The notes under the pieces are model-generated. The model ran no database searches. It saw only the letters and a program-made list of their open reading frames with translations, and had not been told where the DNA came from. From the NCBI RefSeq assembly GCF_003992115.1, contig NZ_RQUX01000003.1, positions 92,157-156,156 of the forward strand: 64,000 nt of DNA, read 5' to 3'. The position numbers and the translations under genes were made by a program. Origin of the DNA: Veillonella ratti. Lineage in GTDB: Bacteria; Bacillota; Negativicutes; Veillonellales; Veillonellaceae. The stretch's first letter is position 1. Every line of letters begins with the position of its first letter. Positions 1 to 9,978 of this stretch are shown piece by piece.

Positions 1-595
1 TCATCAAACGCGCCAAGGTACCACCGGTTACAACCACGAACTTACAACCGTAAGTATCGGCAATATCCAGTAAGGTGCCGACCTGACACCGGCCGCAACG
101 TTTACAGTTATGTACATCAGTCGTTACTTTGTGTACACAGTCGCTTTTTTGCAAACAATGAGGTGTTAACAAAAGCAAACGATCCGCCGGTACTTTGTAC
201 AAATTTAACTCAACCAAATGATTAATCAAATCAATCAAAGACTGACTCACCTTATCCTTGGATGCTCCCACCACTTTACCGGCCAGGAGGACCAAAGGGA
301 AAAATGCATAGAGCCAGCGATTGCTGATGCGGAGCCATATAGGATGAATCCGCCAGTGATTCGTTGATGCCAGGAGCATACTGCCCCACATTATCCAGCA
401 TAATAGCGGGAATATGGCAAGGAGTGTTTCCACCCCATAGGCAATAGGTAAACCTAAGCGATGTAAGCCGGGCCACAGCAAATATGCCAAGGCCGCCCAA
501 ACAAGGGTAATGCCGGCAAACACGGCGAAGGTTAATTTAAAATATAAAGGATAACGCCCCAAAACGGGGTGAGCCTGCTGTTCTTGATTACGCAT
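1..595 (-). CDS. DUF116 family membrane protein (3' end outside window)
   Basis: Partial gene; the start is inside the window and the C-terminal end is cut off at base 1. The start ATG (595-593) overlaps the fmt stop codon by 8 bases, so it is translationally coupled to fmt. The first ~95 residues hold two or three hydrophobic segments. A soluble part follows with a cysteine cluster near residues 160-180 (motif CKRCGRCQVG) and a TGGT motif close to the window edge, the signature of DUF116. The function of DUF116 is not established; the cysteines suggest metal or Fe-S binding (inference). Genes of this family often lie beside fmt/def in Firmicutes. Confidence 0.85.
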   Translation of the reverse strand, partial: MRNQEQQAHPVLGRYPLYFKLTFAVFAGITLVWAALAYLLWPGLHRLGLPIAYGVETLLAIFPLLCWIMWGSMLLASTNHWRIHPIWLRISNRWLYAFFPLVLLAGKVVGASKDKVSQSLIDLINHLVELNLYKVPADRLLLLTPHCLQKSDCVHKVTTDVHNCKRCGRCQVGTLLDIADTYGCKFVVVTGGTLARLM

Positions 596-1553
596 TGAAA
601 ATGAGTCCTGCCTTTACTTGGTGACCACGACAAAAATCGCCAGCCGACATGCGTTTCTTATTATCCGGCTGAACTTCCAACACTCTCACTGCTCCCTCAC
701 CGGCAGCTACTACAAAATCCTGTTCGTTCACTGCCAAAATAGTACCGGCTTTTTGACCGGCCGATAAATTATGCTGCTTCATATCATCCGTTGTCAGCGC
801 TTCAGCTTGCCACACTTTTAACCGCTTGCCGTCTAAAAAGGTAAAACAGCCCGGTGCCGGATTAAGGCCGCGAATCTGATTAGCTAATACATCGGCACTA
901 TTTTGCCAATCGATAGCTCCCATCTCTTTGGTAATTTTCGTAGTATGAGTAGCTTTAGCGTCATCTTGTTTCACCGGCTGTAATTCACCGGCCTGTGCTT
1001 TGCTTAAGATGTCATTAATGACTTCACCGCCCATAACGGCCAAACGGTCAAATAATTCGCCCGTCGTTTCCCCGTCTTTAATGTCGGTTTTCACAACATC
1101 CAAAATATCGCCCGTATCGAGTCCGTCATCCATTTGCATAATAGTCACACCCGTTTCGGTATCACCGTTTAAAATGGCCCAATGAATCGGTGCCGCTCCG
1201 CGATACTTAGGTAACAAAGACGCATGCACATTGATACAACCGTATTTTGGCAAACGAATGAGCCATGGCGGTAAAATTTTACCATACGCTACTACGACGA
1301 TAATATCAGGCGCCAATGACTCCAATAGGGTTTGTGCCGCTTCATCACGCAAAGTATTAGGCTGATAAACCACTACGTCGGCCGCTAGCGCACACTCTTT
1401 GACAGGTGGCATTTGAACTTTTTTACCGCGTCCCTTTTGTTTATCCGGTTGGCAAAAAACGCCAACTACTTCATTAGGGCCATCAATTAAAGCCTGCAAA
1501 GTAGGTACGGCAAAGTCCGGTGTCCCCATAAATACAACTCGTAATGAATTCAT
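588..1553 (-). CDS. fmt: Methionyl-tRNA formyltransferase
   Basis: Transfers a formyl group from 10-formyl-THF to initiator Met-tRNA in the cytoplasm. The 321-residue product has the usual family length. The N-terminal Rossmann-like formyltransferase fold starts at VVFMGTPDFAVP (residue 6). The catalytic triad is visible as N108, H110 and D146, with the SLLPKYRGA loop at 112-120. The C-terminal OB-like tRNA-binding domain occupies about 205-320. It lies 9 bases downstream of def, so initiator formylation and deformylation are coexpressed, and it overlaps the DUF116 gene downstream. Confidence 0.97.
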   Translation of the reverse strand: MNSLRVVFMGTPDFAVPTLQALIDGPNEVVGVFCQPDKQKGRGKKVQMPPVKECALAADVVVYQPNTLRDEAAQTLLESLAPDIIVVVAYGKILPPWLIRLPKYGCINVHASLLPKYRGAAPIHWAILNGDTETGVTIMQMDDGLDTGDILDVVKTDIKDGETTGELFDRLAVMGGEVINDILSKAQAGELQPVKQDDAKATHTTKITKEMGAIDWQNSADVLANQIRGLNPAPGCFTFLDGKRLKVWQAEALTTDDMKQHNLSAGQKAGTILAVNEQDFVVAAGEGAVRVLEVQPDNKKRMSAGDFCRGHQVKAGLIFNA

Positions 1554-1562
1554 GAAAACCTC

Positions 1563-2087
1563 CTAAACCTCTACTGCTTCACCGGCGGATTTTTTTGCAT
1601 CCGCTGCCGCTTCCTCCATAACCTCAGCCGCTTCCTCTTTTACACGATATGCAGCTTCGACTTTTTCAATAAATAAAATACCGTCTAAATGGTCGATTTC
1701 ATGCTGAATAATACGCGCTAAGAAACCTTCCGCTTTCAATTTTTTCTTCTTGTTATGACGGTCGATATAATGAACTTCAATGTCTTGATAGCGCTTTACG
1801 TCACCAAAATAACCGGGCACACTTAAGCAACCTTCAAGGCCAATCTGTTCCCCATCGCCTTTAACGATTACAGGATTGATGAATTCCTGCAAGCCCGTAC
1901 CGTCATCAACTACGATAATACGTTTCGACACATTAACCTGTGGCGCCGCCAAACCGACACCGTCGGACACACGCATAGTTTCCGCCATATCGTCTAAGAG
2001 CTGGCGCATTTTTTTATTTACAAAATCTACAGGCTCTGCTACCTGTTTCAAGACAGGATGACCTGCTTTAATAATTTCTAATACCAT
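1563..2087 (-). CDS. def: Peptide deformylase
   Basis: Removes the formyl group from nascent N-terminal methionine. All three family motifs are present: GVGLAAPQV (43-51), EGCLSVP (85-91, metal ligand C87) and QHEIDHLDG (128-136, metal ligands H129/H133, catalytic E130). The family core ends near residue 150; the last ~25 residues form an Ala/Glu/Lys-rich tail with no recognisable motif. It sits 11 bases after priA and 9 before fmt in one operon. Confidence 0.97.
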   Translation of the reverse strand: MVLEIIKAGHPVLKQVAEPVDFVNKKMRQLLDDMAETMRVSDGVGLAAPQVNVSKRIIVVDDGTGLQEFINPVIVKGDGEQIGLEGCLSVPGYFGDVKRYQDIEVHYIDRHNKKKKLKAEGFLARIIQHEIDHLDGILFIEKVEAAYRVKEEAAEVMEEAAADAKKSAGEAVEV

Positions 2088-2098
2088 ATTGCCTCCTA

Positions 2099-4279
2099 TT
2101 AAACGGGATCCACGTCAATTTGCAGTCCCTCTTGTGTAAAAATCCACGATGTATATATATATTCTTTTATTTTCTCTAAATGATTACCCCGCACCATAAT
2201 CGCTACGCGATATAAATCGCGCACCTTTTTAATGCCTTCCTGATAGGGCCCCATGACATCCAGTTCCCCCGGTACGGCAAACGGTTCCAGCGCCGCTACT
2301 ATACGCTCCGCTATGTCCATGGCTTTCGCTTCCTCTTTATGTTGAATGCGAAAATGCATCATAAAACCTAATGGCGGATACCCCAGTAGTTCACGAGCTT
2401 TTATTTCTTCTTCGTAAAAACCCACATAGTCATGAGCCTTACTCTTTATTATAGCATAATGTAAGGGATTATAGGTCTGAATTACAACTTGACCTTTACC
2501 GGTACTGCGCCCGGCTCGTCCCGCCACCTGCGTAAGTAAGTCAAACGTCCGTTCCGATGCGCTGTATAAAGGAATATTCAGTACCGAATCGGCCGTTAAA
2601 ACCCCCACTGCGGTTACCCCTTTAAAATCATGCCCTTTGGCCACCATTTGCGTGCCCAGCAAAATATCATAACGACCTTCACCAAAGTCATTTAAAATCT
2701 GTTCGCCATTGCCTTTTTTAGCTGTCACATCTTGATCGAGCCGAGCTATACGGGCACCTCGGAAATTGCGTTGCAATTCCTCTTCCACCTTCTGCGTGCC
2801 GGAGCCGAAGAATTTAATCTTATGACTGCCGCAATGGGGACAAACCTTAGGTACCGGTTCATGATGTTCACAGTAATGACAACGCAGTTCTTCACCTTCA
2901 CGATGGTACACCATGGCAATATCGCAGTGAGGACATTTGATGGGTTCACCGCAATCGCGACACATGACAAAAGTACTAAAACCGCGACGATTTAAAAGGA
3001 TAATCATTTGCTCTTTATTAGCTAAGGTCTGGCGAATTAAATGACTCATAGCACCGGAAAAAACAGAATAATTACCGTAAACCATTTCTTCCTTCATGTC
3101 AATAATCTGTACTTTAGGCAAGGGCTGATGAAAAATTCGATGTTTCAATTCCAGCAAGGTATATTGCCCCTGTTTTGCCAAGTAGTACGATTCAATCGAT
3201 GGCGTAGCGGACCCCAAAATGAGGGGACAACTATTAGCTTCGGCACGCCAACGGGCTACCATGCGTGCATGGTAACGCACCATGTCTTCCTGCTTGTACG
3301 AAGTATCATGTTCTTCGTCCACGATGATTAAACCGATATCATCAGTGGGAGCAAACACGGCGGACCTGGCACCGATAATAATATGGCTGTCCTTACGTCG
3401 TAAGCGCTCCCAATTATTATACCGTTCGCTGATGGTAAGCTTACTGTGAAAAACAACTACTTCATCGCCGAAAGTATCCACGAAACGCTTTACAATCTGA
3501 TTGGTCAGCATAATTTCCGGCACTAACACGATGGCAATTTTATCTTTAGTCAAACAATCCTTAGCAGCCTTCATATAAATTTGCGTTTTACCGCTGCTCG
3601 TTACGCCATGAAGCAAGAATGTACCAGCTTCACTTGCTAGCACCGCTTTTTGAATGGGCTCATAGCAGCGTAATTGTTCGTCCGTTAATGGCAAATCCTT
3701 GGCTTGACGGGTATCAAACTTCGTCTTTGTCTTACTGTACCGTTCTTCTACGGTAATCCCTTCATAGGTCATAACCTGTTTTATAACGGGTAAAGTAAAT
3801 CCGTCTTTTTGTAGACTATGAACTGATGCGGTACCCAATTCCTGTAAATAAAAGCCGAGTTCCCTTTGACGTTTGCGCTTCGACGGAATATGTTCCGGCT
3901 TAAACCAAGGTTCAACCAGTAACCATTGTTCCTTTGGCCGTTCATAGCTTTTTAATTGCTTTTTATCGATTGTAAATAAACTGAGAGCTTCGGACAACGC
4001 ACAAAGATAATACTCACTTAAGCGCTTCGCCGTAGCCAGCATTTCCGGCGTAAACCATGGTTCCTTATCCAATACTGCTTGGATAGGTTTAATTTGATAC
4101 GACGGTATTTCTTCCAGCTCACGATAGCCGATAAGAATTCCTTCTTCACGAGTACGCCCCAAAGGGACAGCTACACGTGTGCCCGGCATAATCGTGCCTA
4201 AATGTTCCGGCACGGCATAGCTGAACGGACTATTCATTTTTTTAGCCGGTCGATTGATAATAACCTCTGCTACACGCAT
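2099..4279 (-). CDS. priA: Primosomal replication restart helicase PriA
   Basis: A 3'-5' DNA helicase that reloads the replisome at stalled forks. The 726-residue product has the N-terminal 3'BD DNA-binding domain, Walker A GVTSSGKT (225-232), Walker B DEEH (321-324), and the zinc-binding insertion with eight cysteines (440, 443, 449, 452, 467, 470, 480, 483). The helicase C-terminal QxxGRxGR motif appears as TQVAGRAGR. It is the first gene of a priA-def-fmt-DUF116 operon. The start ATG follows GGAGGG at a normal distance. Confidence 0.97.
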   Translation of the reverse strand: MRVAEVIINRPAKKMNSPFSYAVPEHLGTIMPGTRVAVPLGRTREEGILIGYRELEEIPSYQIKPIQAVLDKEPWFTPEMLATAKRLSEYYLCALSEALSLFTIDKKQLKSYERPKEQWLLVEPWFKPEHIPSKRKRQRELGFYLQELGTASVHSLQKDGFTLPVIKQVMTYEGITVEERYSKTKTKFDTRQAKDLPLTDEQLRCYEPIQKAVLASEAGTFLLHGVTSSGKTQIYMKAAKDCLTKDKIAIVLVPEIMLTNQIVKRFVDTFGDEVVVFHSKLTISERYNNWERLRRKDSHIIIGARSAVFAPTDDIGLIIVDEEHDTSYKQEDMVRYHARMVARWRAEANSCPLILGSATPSIESYYLAKQGQYTLLELKHRIFHQPLPKVQIIDMKEEMVYGNYSVFSGAMSHLIRQTLANKEQMIILLNRRGFSTFVMCRDCGEPIKCPHCDIAMVYHREGEELRCHYCEHHEPVPKVCPHCGSHKIKFFGSGTQKVEEELQRNFRGARIARLDQDVTAKKGNGEQILNDFGEGRYDILLGTQMVAKGHDFKGVTAVGVLTADSVLNIPLYSASERTFDLLTQVAGRAGRSTGKGQVVIQTYNPLHYAIIKSKAHDYVGFYEEEIKARELLGYPPLGFMMHFRIQHKEEAKAMDIAERIVAALEPFAVPGELDVMGPYQEGIKKVRDLYRVAIMVRGNHLEKIKEYIYTSWIFTQEGLQIDVDPV

Positions 4280-4305
4280 GCTATCCCTCCTTTGCAGTAT
4301 TTTTT

Positions 4306-4334
4306 ATTATACCATTTTTTTCGATATTTTTAAA
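4306..4334 (-). promoter_or_regulatory. Putative promoter of the priA operon
   Basis: Minus-strand TATAAT (4306-4311) is preceded by TGG, giving an extended -10. A weak -35 hexamer TTTAAA (4329-4334) lies 17 bases upstream. The predicted start site is only ~20 bases before the priA ATG. Confidence 0.5.
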
Positions 4335-4385
4335 TAATAGACAGGTCAATTCGAATACAAATAATGCGTATTTTGAGTGTGGACT

Positions 4386-4442
4386 CTAAAAAATTCCCTC
4401 CCCGAACTTCGTTAATGAATAAGTCGCTCGCAGAGGGAATTT
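4386..4442 (-). terminator. Rho-independent terminator of the malic enzyme gene
   Basis: Ten-base inverted repeat (4391-4400 with 4433-4442) read on the minus strand ends in six U residues, 30-80 bases after the malic enzyme stop codon. The loop is long (~32 nt). Confidence 0.75.
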
Positions 4443-4470
4443 ACTTTGCCTTTTTCAGGCAATTATTTAA

Positions 4471-6147
4471 TTATTCTTTCGTTAAATCTTTATACTCAGG
4501 AATCCACTTAATGGACTTCACGGCACTCGGTACTTCTTCTTTGGAAATCGTTGCCACGTTCTGAGCTACAGCTTCATTAGCTACAGCAATAGCAATCGTT
4601 TCAGAGAATTCCGTAAGTTTTGATACCGGCGGAATCGTAGCCGCCCCCGGTTTCGTCACGTCAATGATACCACCCAAGGAATGCGCCGCTTTGGAAATCA
4701 TTTGGTCCGTCAATAATTTTGCCCCTGCCGCAATCGCCCCAAGACCAAGTCCCGGATAAATCAAAGCATTATTAGCCTGACCAATGTCATACGTAACACC
4801 ATTATAAGAAACCGGTTTAGCCGGAATCCCCGTTGCAACCAAGGCTTTGCCGTCAGTCCAGGTAATGAGCTGCTCCGCCGTTGCTTCCGCCAGTTCCGTT
4901 GGATTACTCAACGGGAAGATAATCGGACGTGCCGTATGCGCCGCCATTTCTTTAACAATAGCTTCACTGAAGGCGCCGCTCTTCGTGGAGGTGCCTACCA
5001 AAATTGTCGGATGAATGGCTTTCACACAGTCTTCAAGGGTCGTTAATTTCTTCGTATCGCCGCCTAAAGACGCTTTAACATACTCATTATCTTCCAATTC
5101 GCTGCGTTTGCGAGCAAACGGTTTTTGTTCCGGTGTTAAATCATCCATATCGTCGAATAAAAGGCCCTGTTTATCTACCAAGTAGAATTTCTTGATAGCC
5201 TCTTCACGCGATACCCCTTGGTCCACATATTCTTGTAAAACGCGATTAGCAATACCGCAACCGGCCGTACCGGCACCGAAGCACATGTACACTTGGTCTT
5301 TTAATTCTTCACCGGAAATTTTTAAACCACCTAAAATACCGGCTAAAGAAATAATACCGGTTCCTTCAATATCATCGTTAAAAACGGGATATTTATCTTT
5401 GTAGGTATTCAAAATATTGGCTGCATTATCACGACCGAAGTCTTCGAAATGAAGATATAAATTAGGAAATAATTTTTCAACAGTCTGAACGAATTGATCT
5501 ACAAATTTATAGTACGGTTCACCGCTCACACGTTTATGTTTATTGCCCAAATATAGCGGATCATCCAATAGTTCTTGACGATTGGTCCCCACATCGAGCA
5601 CAACCGGCAATACACGCTGCGGATCCAAACCGGCGGCCACCGTATACACCATCAGTTTACCGATAGAAATGGCAACGCCGTTAAGGCCCCAATCACCGAT
5701 ACCTAAAATAGCTTCCGCATCGGTTACGACAATTAAATTAATATCACGGCCATAAGCCGCATTTTTTAAAGCGTCTTCCATATTTTCCGGGTTATCAATC
5801 GATAAAAAGGCGGAATTCTGCGGCGTCGTATAATATTCGCTGTAATTACGAATCGTATCGGCAATACATGGGTCATACACAATCGGCAAAAACTCTTCAA
5901 CATGCTGACTGAACAAATAGTAGAACAAGGTACGGTTATGGCTAAACACCTTCATTAGGAAATGGCGTTTATCCACATCGTTAGTTTTCATAGACATAGC
6001 TTTATATGCCTGATCTGCCTGCTCTTCAATGGTCTGAATTTTGTCGGGAATCATACCCTTCAACTTAAACAGTTCACGTTCTTCAGCAGTGAATGCCGTT
6101 CCCTTATTCAAAAAAGGGTCATTAATAATATCATATGCATTTTTCAT
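4471..6147 (-). CDS. maeA: NAD-dependent malic enzyme (malate dehydrogenase, decarboxylating)
   Basis: Oxidative decarboxylation of malate to pyruvate and CO2. The 558-residue length fits the large (MaeA/malolactic) type rather than the ~400-residue small type. The malic N-domain contains the conserved block ending [19 protein letters not shown] (about 185-205). The NAD-binding domain has [10 protein letters not shown] near 290 and the [10 protein letters not shown] substrate/cofactor loop near 417. It is a single-gene unit with its own terminator. The malolactic enzyme, a close relative giving lactate, cannot be excluded from sequence; biochemical assay would decide. Malate use fits an organic-acid fermenting anaerobe. 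Confidence 0.88.
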   Translation of the reverse strand: MKNAYDIINDPFLNKGTAFTAEERELFKLKGMIPDKIQTIEEQADQAYKAMSMKTNDVDKRHFLMKVFSHNRTLFYYLFSQHVEEFLPIVYDPCIADTIRNYSEYYTTPQNSAFLSIDNPENMEDALKNAAYGRDINLIVVTDAEAILGIGDWGLNGVAISIGKLMVYTVAAGLDPQRVLPVVLDVGTNRQELLDDPLYLGNKHKRVSGEPYYKFVDQFVQTVEKLFPNLYLHFEDFGRDNAANILNTYKDKYPVFNDDIEGTGIISLAGILGGLKISGEELKDQVYMCFGAGTAGCGIANRVLQEYVDQGVSREEAIKKFYLVDKQGLLFDDMDDLTPEQKPFARKRSELEDNEYVKASLGGDTKKLTTLEDCVKAIHPTILVGTSTKSGAFSEAIVKEMAAHTARPIIFPLSNPTELAEATAEQLITWTDGKALVATGIPAKPVSYNGVTYDIGQANNALIYPGLGLGAIAAGAKLLTDQMISKAAHSLGGIIDVTKPGAATIPPVSKLTEFSETIAIAVANEAVAQNVATISKEEVPSAVKSIKWIPEYKDLTKE

Positions 6148-6393
6148 ATAAATCCTCCTTCTGAATTACCGCTAATTCAAAAATAAAAAAATACATACGT
6201 TATCAGGGTATTATGAACGCCGATAATTGATAAACTAATTCAGTATCAAAATATGCTATATCGATATATTCAAACTTCTCTTCTTTAATTATACAATAAG
6301 TATTACTATCATGGTCAAACACCTTTTTAATAATGAAAACAATTTCACAAATTGAATAAAAAACAACCAGCAGAGTAAGTAATAATATCTATC
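6148..6393. other. Intergenic region upstream of the malic enzyme
   Basis: AT-rich, no coding potential seen on either strand. It must hold the malic enzyme promoter. One candidate on the minus strand is TATAAT at 6288-6293 with TTGACC at 6313-6318, but the 19-base spacing is poor. A good ribosome binding site (AAGGAGG) precedes the malic enzyme ATG. Confidence 0.35.
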
Positions 6394-6431
6394 AAAAAAG
6401 CAGAGACCATATCGAAGATACAATCTCTGCT
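6394..6431 (-). terminator. Rho-independent terminator of metK
   Basis: Perfect 8-base inverted repeat (6399-6406 with 6424-6431) followed on the minus strand by six U residues, ~80 bases after the metK stop. Confidence 0.85.
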
Positions 6432-6510
6432 CTATAGATTTAAAATTAAACTCAGCTTGTTAAAATGTAAGCCATTTAAAACTTACTCTGTTTAATTTCA
6501 GATTATTTAA

Positions 6511-7701
6511 TTATAAACCCGCTTCTTTGCGAAGAACATCAGCTTTATCAGTGTGTTCCCAAGGCAAATCAACATCGGTACGACCGAAGTGACCGTAAGC
6601 TGCCGTCTGATGATAGATTGGACGGAGCAAATCAAGCATTTCAATAATGCCGGCCGGACGAAGGTCAAAATGTTTCTTAACGAGTTCGCCGATTTGCTGT
6701 TCGGAGATTTTACCGGTACCGAAAGTTTCTACCATGATGGATACAGGTTTAGCTACGCCGATAGCATAAGCAATCTGAATTTCACATTTATCGGCAAGAC
6801 CGGCTGCTACGATGTTTTTAGCTACATAACGAGCTGCATAAGCCGCACTACGGTCAACTTTTGTAGGATCCTTACCGGAGAATGCACCGCCGCCGTGACG
6901 AGCCATACCGCCGTAAGTATCAACGATAATCTTACGACCTGTTAAGCCGGCGTCGCCTTGCGGGCCACCGATTACGAAACGACCGGTTGGGTTGATGAAG
7001 AATTTAGTATTTTCATCAACAAAACCTTCCGGTAATACCGGTTTGATAACCAATTCTTTAAGGTCAGCTTCGATTTGTTCACGGGATACTTCAGGACCGT
7101 GCTGCGTGGAAATTACGATGGTTTCAATACGTTTAGGCACGCCGTCAACGTATTCAACAGTTACCTGAGTTTTACCGTCCGGACGAAGGTAAGGCAAAGT
7201 ACCGTCTTTACGAACTTTAGTCAATTGACGGGATAAGCGATGTGCAAGAGCAATCGGCATTGGCATGAATTCTTCAGTTTCGTTAGTTGCATAACCGAAC
7301 ATCATCCCTTGGTCACCGGCACCGATTTTATCAAATTTATCTGCGCCGCCTTCACGGGTTTCCAACGCATCGTCTACACCCATAGCGATATCGGCAGATT
7401 GTTCGTCAATAGCTACATTAACGCCGCAAGTATCGCAGTCAAAACCGTATTTAGCACGAGTGTACCCGATTTCGCGAATCGTTTCACGAACAATATGATT
7501 AATATCTACATAACAGTTAGTGGAAATTTCACCCACTACATGAACTTGACCTGTTGTTACAAGTGTTTCACATGCTACATGTGCCGTTGGATCTTGAGCA
7601 ATAATCGCATCAAGTACGGCGTCTGAAATTTGGTCAGCGATTTTATCAGGATGACCTTCCGTTACGGATTCAGATGTGAAAAATACATGTTTTTCAGCCA
7701 T
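6511..7701 (-). CDS. metK: S-adenosylmethionine synthetase
   Basis: Makes SAM from methionine and ATP. The 396-residue product is full length. Visible signatures: [12 protein letters not shown] (from residue 16), the hexapeptide signature [11 protein letters not shown] (127-137) and [17 protein letters not shown] (270-286), which carries phosphate-binding lysines. It is transcribed alone, from a promoter overlapping the end of coaBC, through a SAM-I riboswitch leader that should shut it off when SAM is plentiful. A terminator closes the unit. Confidence 0.98.
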   Translation of the reverse strand: MAEKHVFFTSESVTEGHPDKIADQISDAVLDAIIAQDPTAHVACETLVTTGQVHVVGEISTNCYVDINHIVRETIREIGYTRAKYGFDCDTCGVNVAIDEQSADIAMGVDDALETREGGADKFDKIGAGDQGMMFGYATNETEEFMPMPIALAHRLSRQLTKVRKDGTLPYLRPDGKTQVTVEYVDGVPKRIETIVISTQHGPEVSREQIEADLKELVIKPVLPEGFVDENTKFFINPTGRFVIGGPQGDAGLTGRKIIVDTYGGMARHGGGAFSGKDPTKVDRSAAYAARYVAKNIVAAGLADKCEIQIAYAIGVAKPVSIMVETFGTGKISEQQIGELVKKHFDLRPAGIIEMLDLLRPIYHQTAAYGHFGRTDVDLPWEHTDKADVLRKEAGL

Positions 7702-7719
7702 TTACCCTTTACCTCCATA

Positions 7720-7852
7720 AAAAAATTCCTCATCAGCCAAGCGATGAGGAATATAACCCCATCTTTCGGCATATACCGTTGGACTTAGCACCTTTTCACA
7801 TGAATGGTTGCTGTAGCTTCACAGGGCCTTTCCCTCCACTACTCTTGATGAG
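7720..7852 (-). promoter_or_regulatory. SAM-I (S-box) riboswitch with terminator, controls metK
   Basis: Read on the minus strand, the leader starts CTCATCAAGAG and continues through GTGGAGGGA, GGCCC, GTGAAGC, GCAACC and GGTGC blocks in the order of the S-box aptamer. It ends in a perfect 10-base hairpin (7725-7734 with 7743-7752) followed by a U run just before the metK ribosome binding site. SAM binding is expected to favour this terminator. The match covers all the conserved blocks of the family. Confidence 0.95.
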
Positions 7853-7899
7853 ACAAAAATTACTATTAATTTAATTGTGATAGTTTATATCACTGATTC

Positions 7900-7928
7900 A
7901 TTATACTATGGAATTACAATTCTGCCAA
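7900..7928 (-). promoter_or_regulatory. Promoter of metK, inside the 3' end of coaBC
   Basis: Minus-strand TTGGCA (7923-7928), 17-base spacer, TATAAT (7900-7905). The -35 lies within the last codons of coaBC. Predicted start is ~40 bases before the riboswitch. Confidence 0.75.
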
Positions 7929-9095
7929 GGCTGAAATAATTCGCTTAGCGACATCACTTTTTGTCATAAGTGGTAATTGCATAATTTGACCACCCGGATA
8001 AATAAAAGTAACTTCATTGGTATCAACGTTAAAGCCTGCATTTTGTTTGCTTACATCATTAGCTACGAGCATATCAAGATTTTTGTTAATTACCTTTGAT
8101 TTGCCGTACTCGATGACATTTTGTGTTTCCGCTGCAAAGCCGATAAGTTTTTGATGAGTTTTATTCGCACCTAGACCTTTCAAGATATCCGGATTCTTAA
8201 CGAGTTTAAGCTCTAAGGTATCCATTTTCTTGATTTTGGTATCTGCCATGTTCTCCACGCGGAAATCCGCTACAGCTGCCGCCATAATTACGGCATCACA
8301 GTTTTCATAACGACTGTTAACGGCTTCTTCCATATCACGTGCTGAGTCAACAGGTACGTACTCTACGCCATATGGTACAGGTAAACAACTTGGTGCGGCA
8401 ACCAATATAGTCCGTGCGCCTGCCAACGCGGCCTGTTCCGCAACGGCATAACCCATTTTACCGCTGGAACGATTGCCGATATAGCGGACCGGATCGATGG
8501 CTTCCTGCGTACCGCCGGCCGTAACAATAACAGTTTTACCTTCCAGTAAATCACTTTTCATCATATGGAAGGATAACCATTCCACAATTTTCGCCGGTTC
8601 CGGTAAACGGCCCTTGCCGACTATACCGCAAGCCAAGTGACCGCTGTCGGCTTCCAAAATATGCATCCCCAACTCCCGTAAGGTATTCATATTACGCTGT
8701 GTAATCGGGTTTTCATACATATTAGTATTCATCGCCGGACATAAGAAAATAGGCACTTCGGTAGCCAATAGCTGCGTAGTCAACATATCATCAGCAATTC
8801 CGGCTGCCATTTTGCCAAGCACATTAGCCGTAGCCGGTGCCACTAAATAGGCATCGGCCCATCGAGCTAATGAAATATGCTCCACATTCCAATCATGTAC
8901 ATCTTCAAACATTTTAACAGCCACCGGATGGCCGCTGATTTCGCCGAAAGTCATAGGTGATACAAACTTGGTGGCATTTTCTGTCATAACGACTTTAACT
9001 TCCGCTCCCAATTTACGTAAGCGGCTAACCACCTCTACAGCTTTATAGGCAGCAATACCGCCCGATACGCCTACAATTATGTGTTTATTTTTCAT
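7914..9095 (-). CDS. coaBC: Bifunctional phosphopantothenoylcysteine decarboxylase / phosphopantothenate-cysteine ligase
   Basis: Two consecutive steps of coenzyme A synthesis. The N-terminal half (about 1-180) is the flavin-dependent CoaC decarboxylase, with GVSGGIAAYKA at the start, a PAMNTNMYENP loop near 119-129 and the C-x-G-x-G-R clamp motif ACGIVGKGRLPEP (about 155-167). The C-terminal half is CoaB, with AGGTQEAIDPVR near 193-204 and a KMGYAVAEQA block. The length of 393 fits the fused form. It ends the yicC-remA-gmk-rpoZ-coaBC operon; coaD lies 4.5 kb away. Confidence 0.97.
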   Translation of the reverse strand: MKNKHIIVGVSGGIAAYKAVEVVSRLRKLGAEVKVVMTENATKFVSPMTFGEISGHPVAVKMFEDVHDWNVEHISLARWADAYLVAPATANVLGKMAAGIADDMLTTQLLATEVPIFLCPAMNTNMYENPITQRNMNTLRELGMHILEADSGHLACGIVGKGRLPEPAKIVEWLSFHMMKSDLLEGKTVIVTAGGTQEAIDPVRYIGNRSSGKMGYAVAEQAALAGARTILVAAPSCLPVPYGVEYVPVDSARDMEEAVNSRYENCDAVIMAAAVADFRVENMADTKIKKMDTLELKLVKNPDILKGLGANKTHQKLIGFAAETQNVIEYGKSKVINKNLDMLVANDVSKQNAGFNVDTNEVTFIYPGGQIMQLPLMTKSDVAKRIISALAEL

Positions 9096-9124
9096 CCTCT
9101 GCCCCTGTTGGAATTAAAATTTAA

Positions 9125-9337
9125 TTATTTAATACCGTCTTTGGTACGTGTAAAACCGATTTTATCTTCCGCAATTTCATGTAATGCTACCGATACCGGT
9201 TTATCTGTGTCGAGACCGGATACTAAAGCATGGTCACCATCGGTAAGCTCACGAGCACGTTTCGCTGCCAAAGTAACCAAAGTGTATTTACTGTCTACAT
9301 GTTTTTCCAAGTCTTTTAATAAAGGTTTTACCATCAT
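9125..9337 (-). CDS. rpoZ: RNA polymerase omega subunit
   Basis: Small subunit that stabilises the beta' subunit. The 70-residue protein shows the omega core YTLVTLAAKRARELTDG followed by the short helix SVALHEIAEDKI. It lies directly after gmk (6-base gap), the classical gmk-rpoZ pair. The annotated start has two consecutive ATGs; either is possible behind GGAG. Confidence 0.95.
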   Translation of the reverse strand: MMVKPLLKDLEKHVDSKYTLVTLAAKRARELTDGDHALVSGLDTDKPVSVALHEIAEDKIGFTRTKDGIK

Positions 9338-9343
9338 AACGCA

Positions 9344-9970
9344 TTACTCCTTTTTCCCGCCATACTGTTTATAAATGTACTGGATTTTTTCTTTATTTCG
9401 TTTAATTTTGCAAGCTTCAGCTCGTAAAATAGACGCAACTTTTTCAACCGCATCTGGCAACACATCATTTACTACGATATAGTCATAGCGGTGAGCCAAC
9501 GCAAGTTCCGAACTGGCTTTCGATAAGCGCTTGTCAATGACATCGGCCGCATCCGTCCCGCGATCGCGCAAACGATTCGACAAAATATCTAAAGACGGCG
9601 GTACGATATAAATAAAAACGGCTTCGCTAAAGCGCTCTTTAACTTGCATAGCACCTTGAATATCAATTTCCAAAATAACGCTCTTACCTTCTGACAACAA
9701 GTCCATTACATGTTGTTTTGGCGTACCGTAAAAATTGTCGTACACTTGTGCATATTCAAGAAATGCATCTTCTTTAATTAAACGCTGAAACTCTTCTTTA
9801 TCTCTAAAAAAGTAGCTAACCCCTTCTTCTTCACCGACACGGGGTGCACGAGTTGTCATCGATACGGAATATACAAGATTAGGCATTTGCTGGCGAAGGG
9901 CCGCACAAATTGTGCCTTTACCCGCACCCGAAGGGCCGGATAAGACAATTAAGATTCCTCTATCCGACAT
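9344..9970 (-). CDS. gmk: Guanylate kinase
   Basis: Phosphorylates GMP to GDP. The P-loop GPSGAGKGT lies at residues 12-20, and the GMP-binding stretch SVSMTTRAPRVGEEEGVSY at about 36-54. The 208-residue length is typical. It sits between remA and rpoZ with gaps under 10 bases, so it is part of the same transcript. Confidence 0.97.
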   Translation of the reverse strand: MSDRGILIVLSGPSGAGKGTICAALRQQMPNLVYSVSMTTRAPRVGEEEGVSYFFRDKEEFQRLIKEDAFLEYAQVYDNFYGTPKQHVMDLLSEGKSVILEIDIQGAMQVKERFSEAVFIYIVPPSLDILSNRLRDRGTDAADVIDKRLSKASSELALAHRYDYIVVNDVLPDAVEKVASILRAEACKIKRNKEKIQYIYKQYGGKKE

Positions 9971-9978
9971 AATAACAC

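Noticed and set aside
6553..7626. Plus-strand open frames of ~130 codons opposite metK
   Set aside because: Antisense to a highly conserved gene; no plausible protein features.
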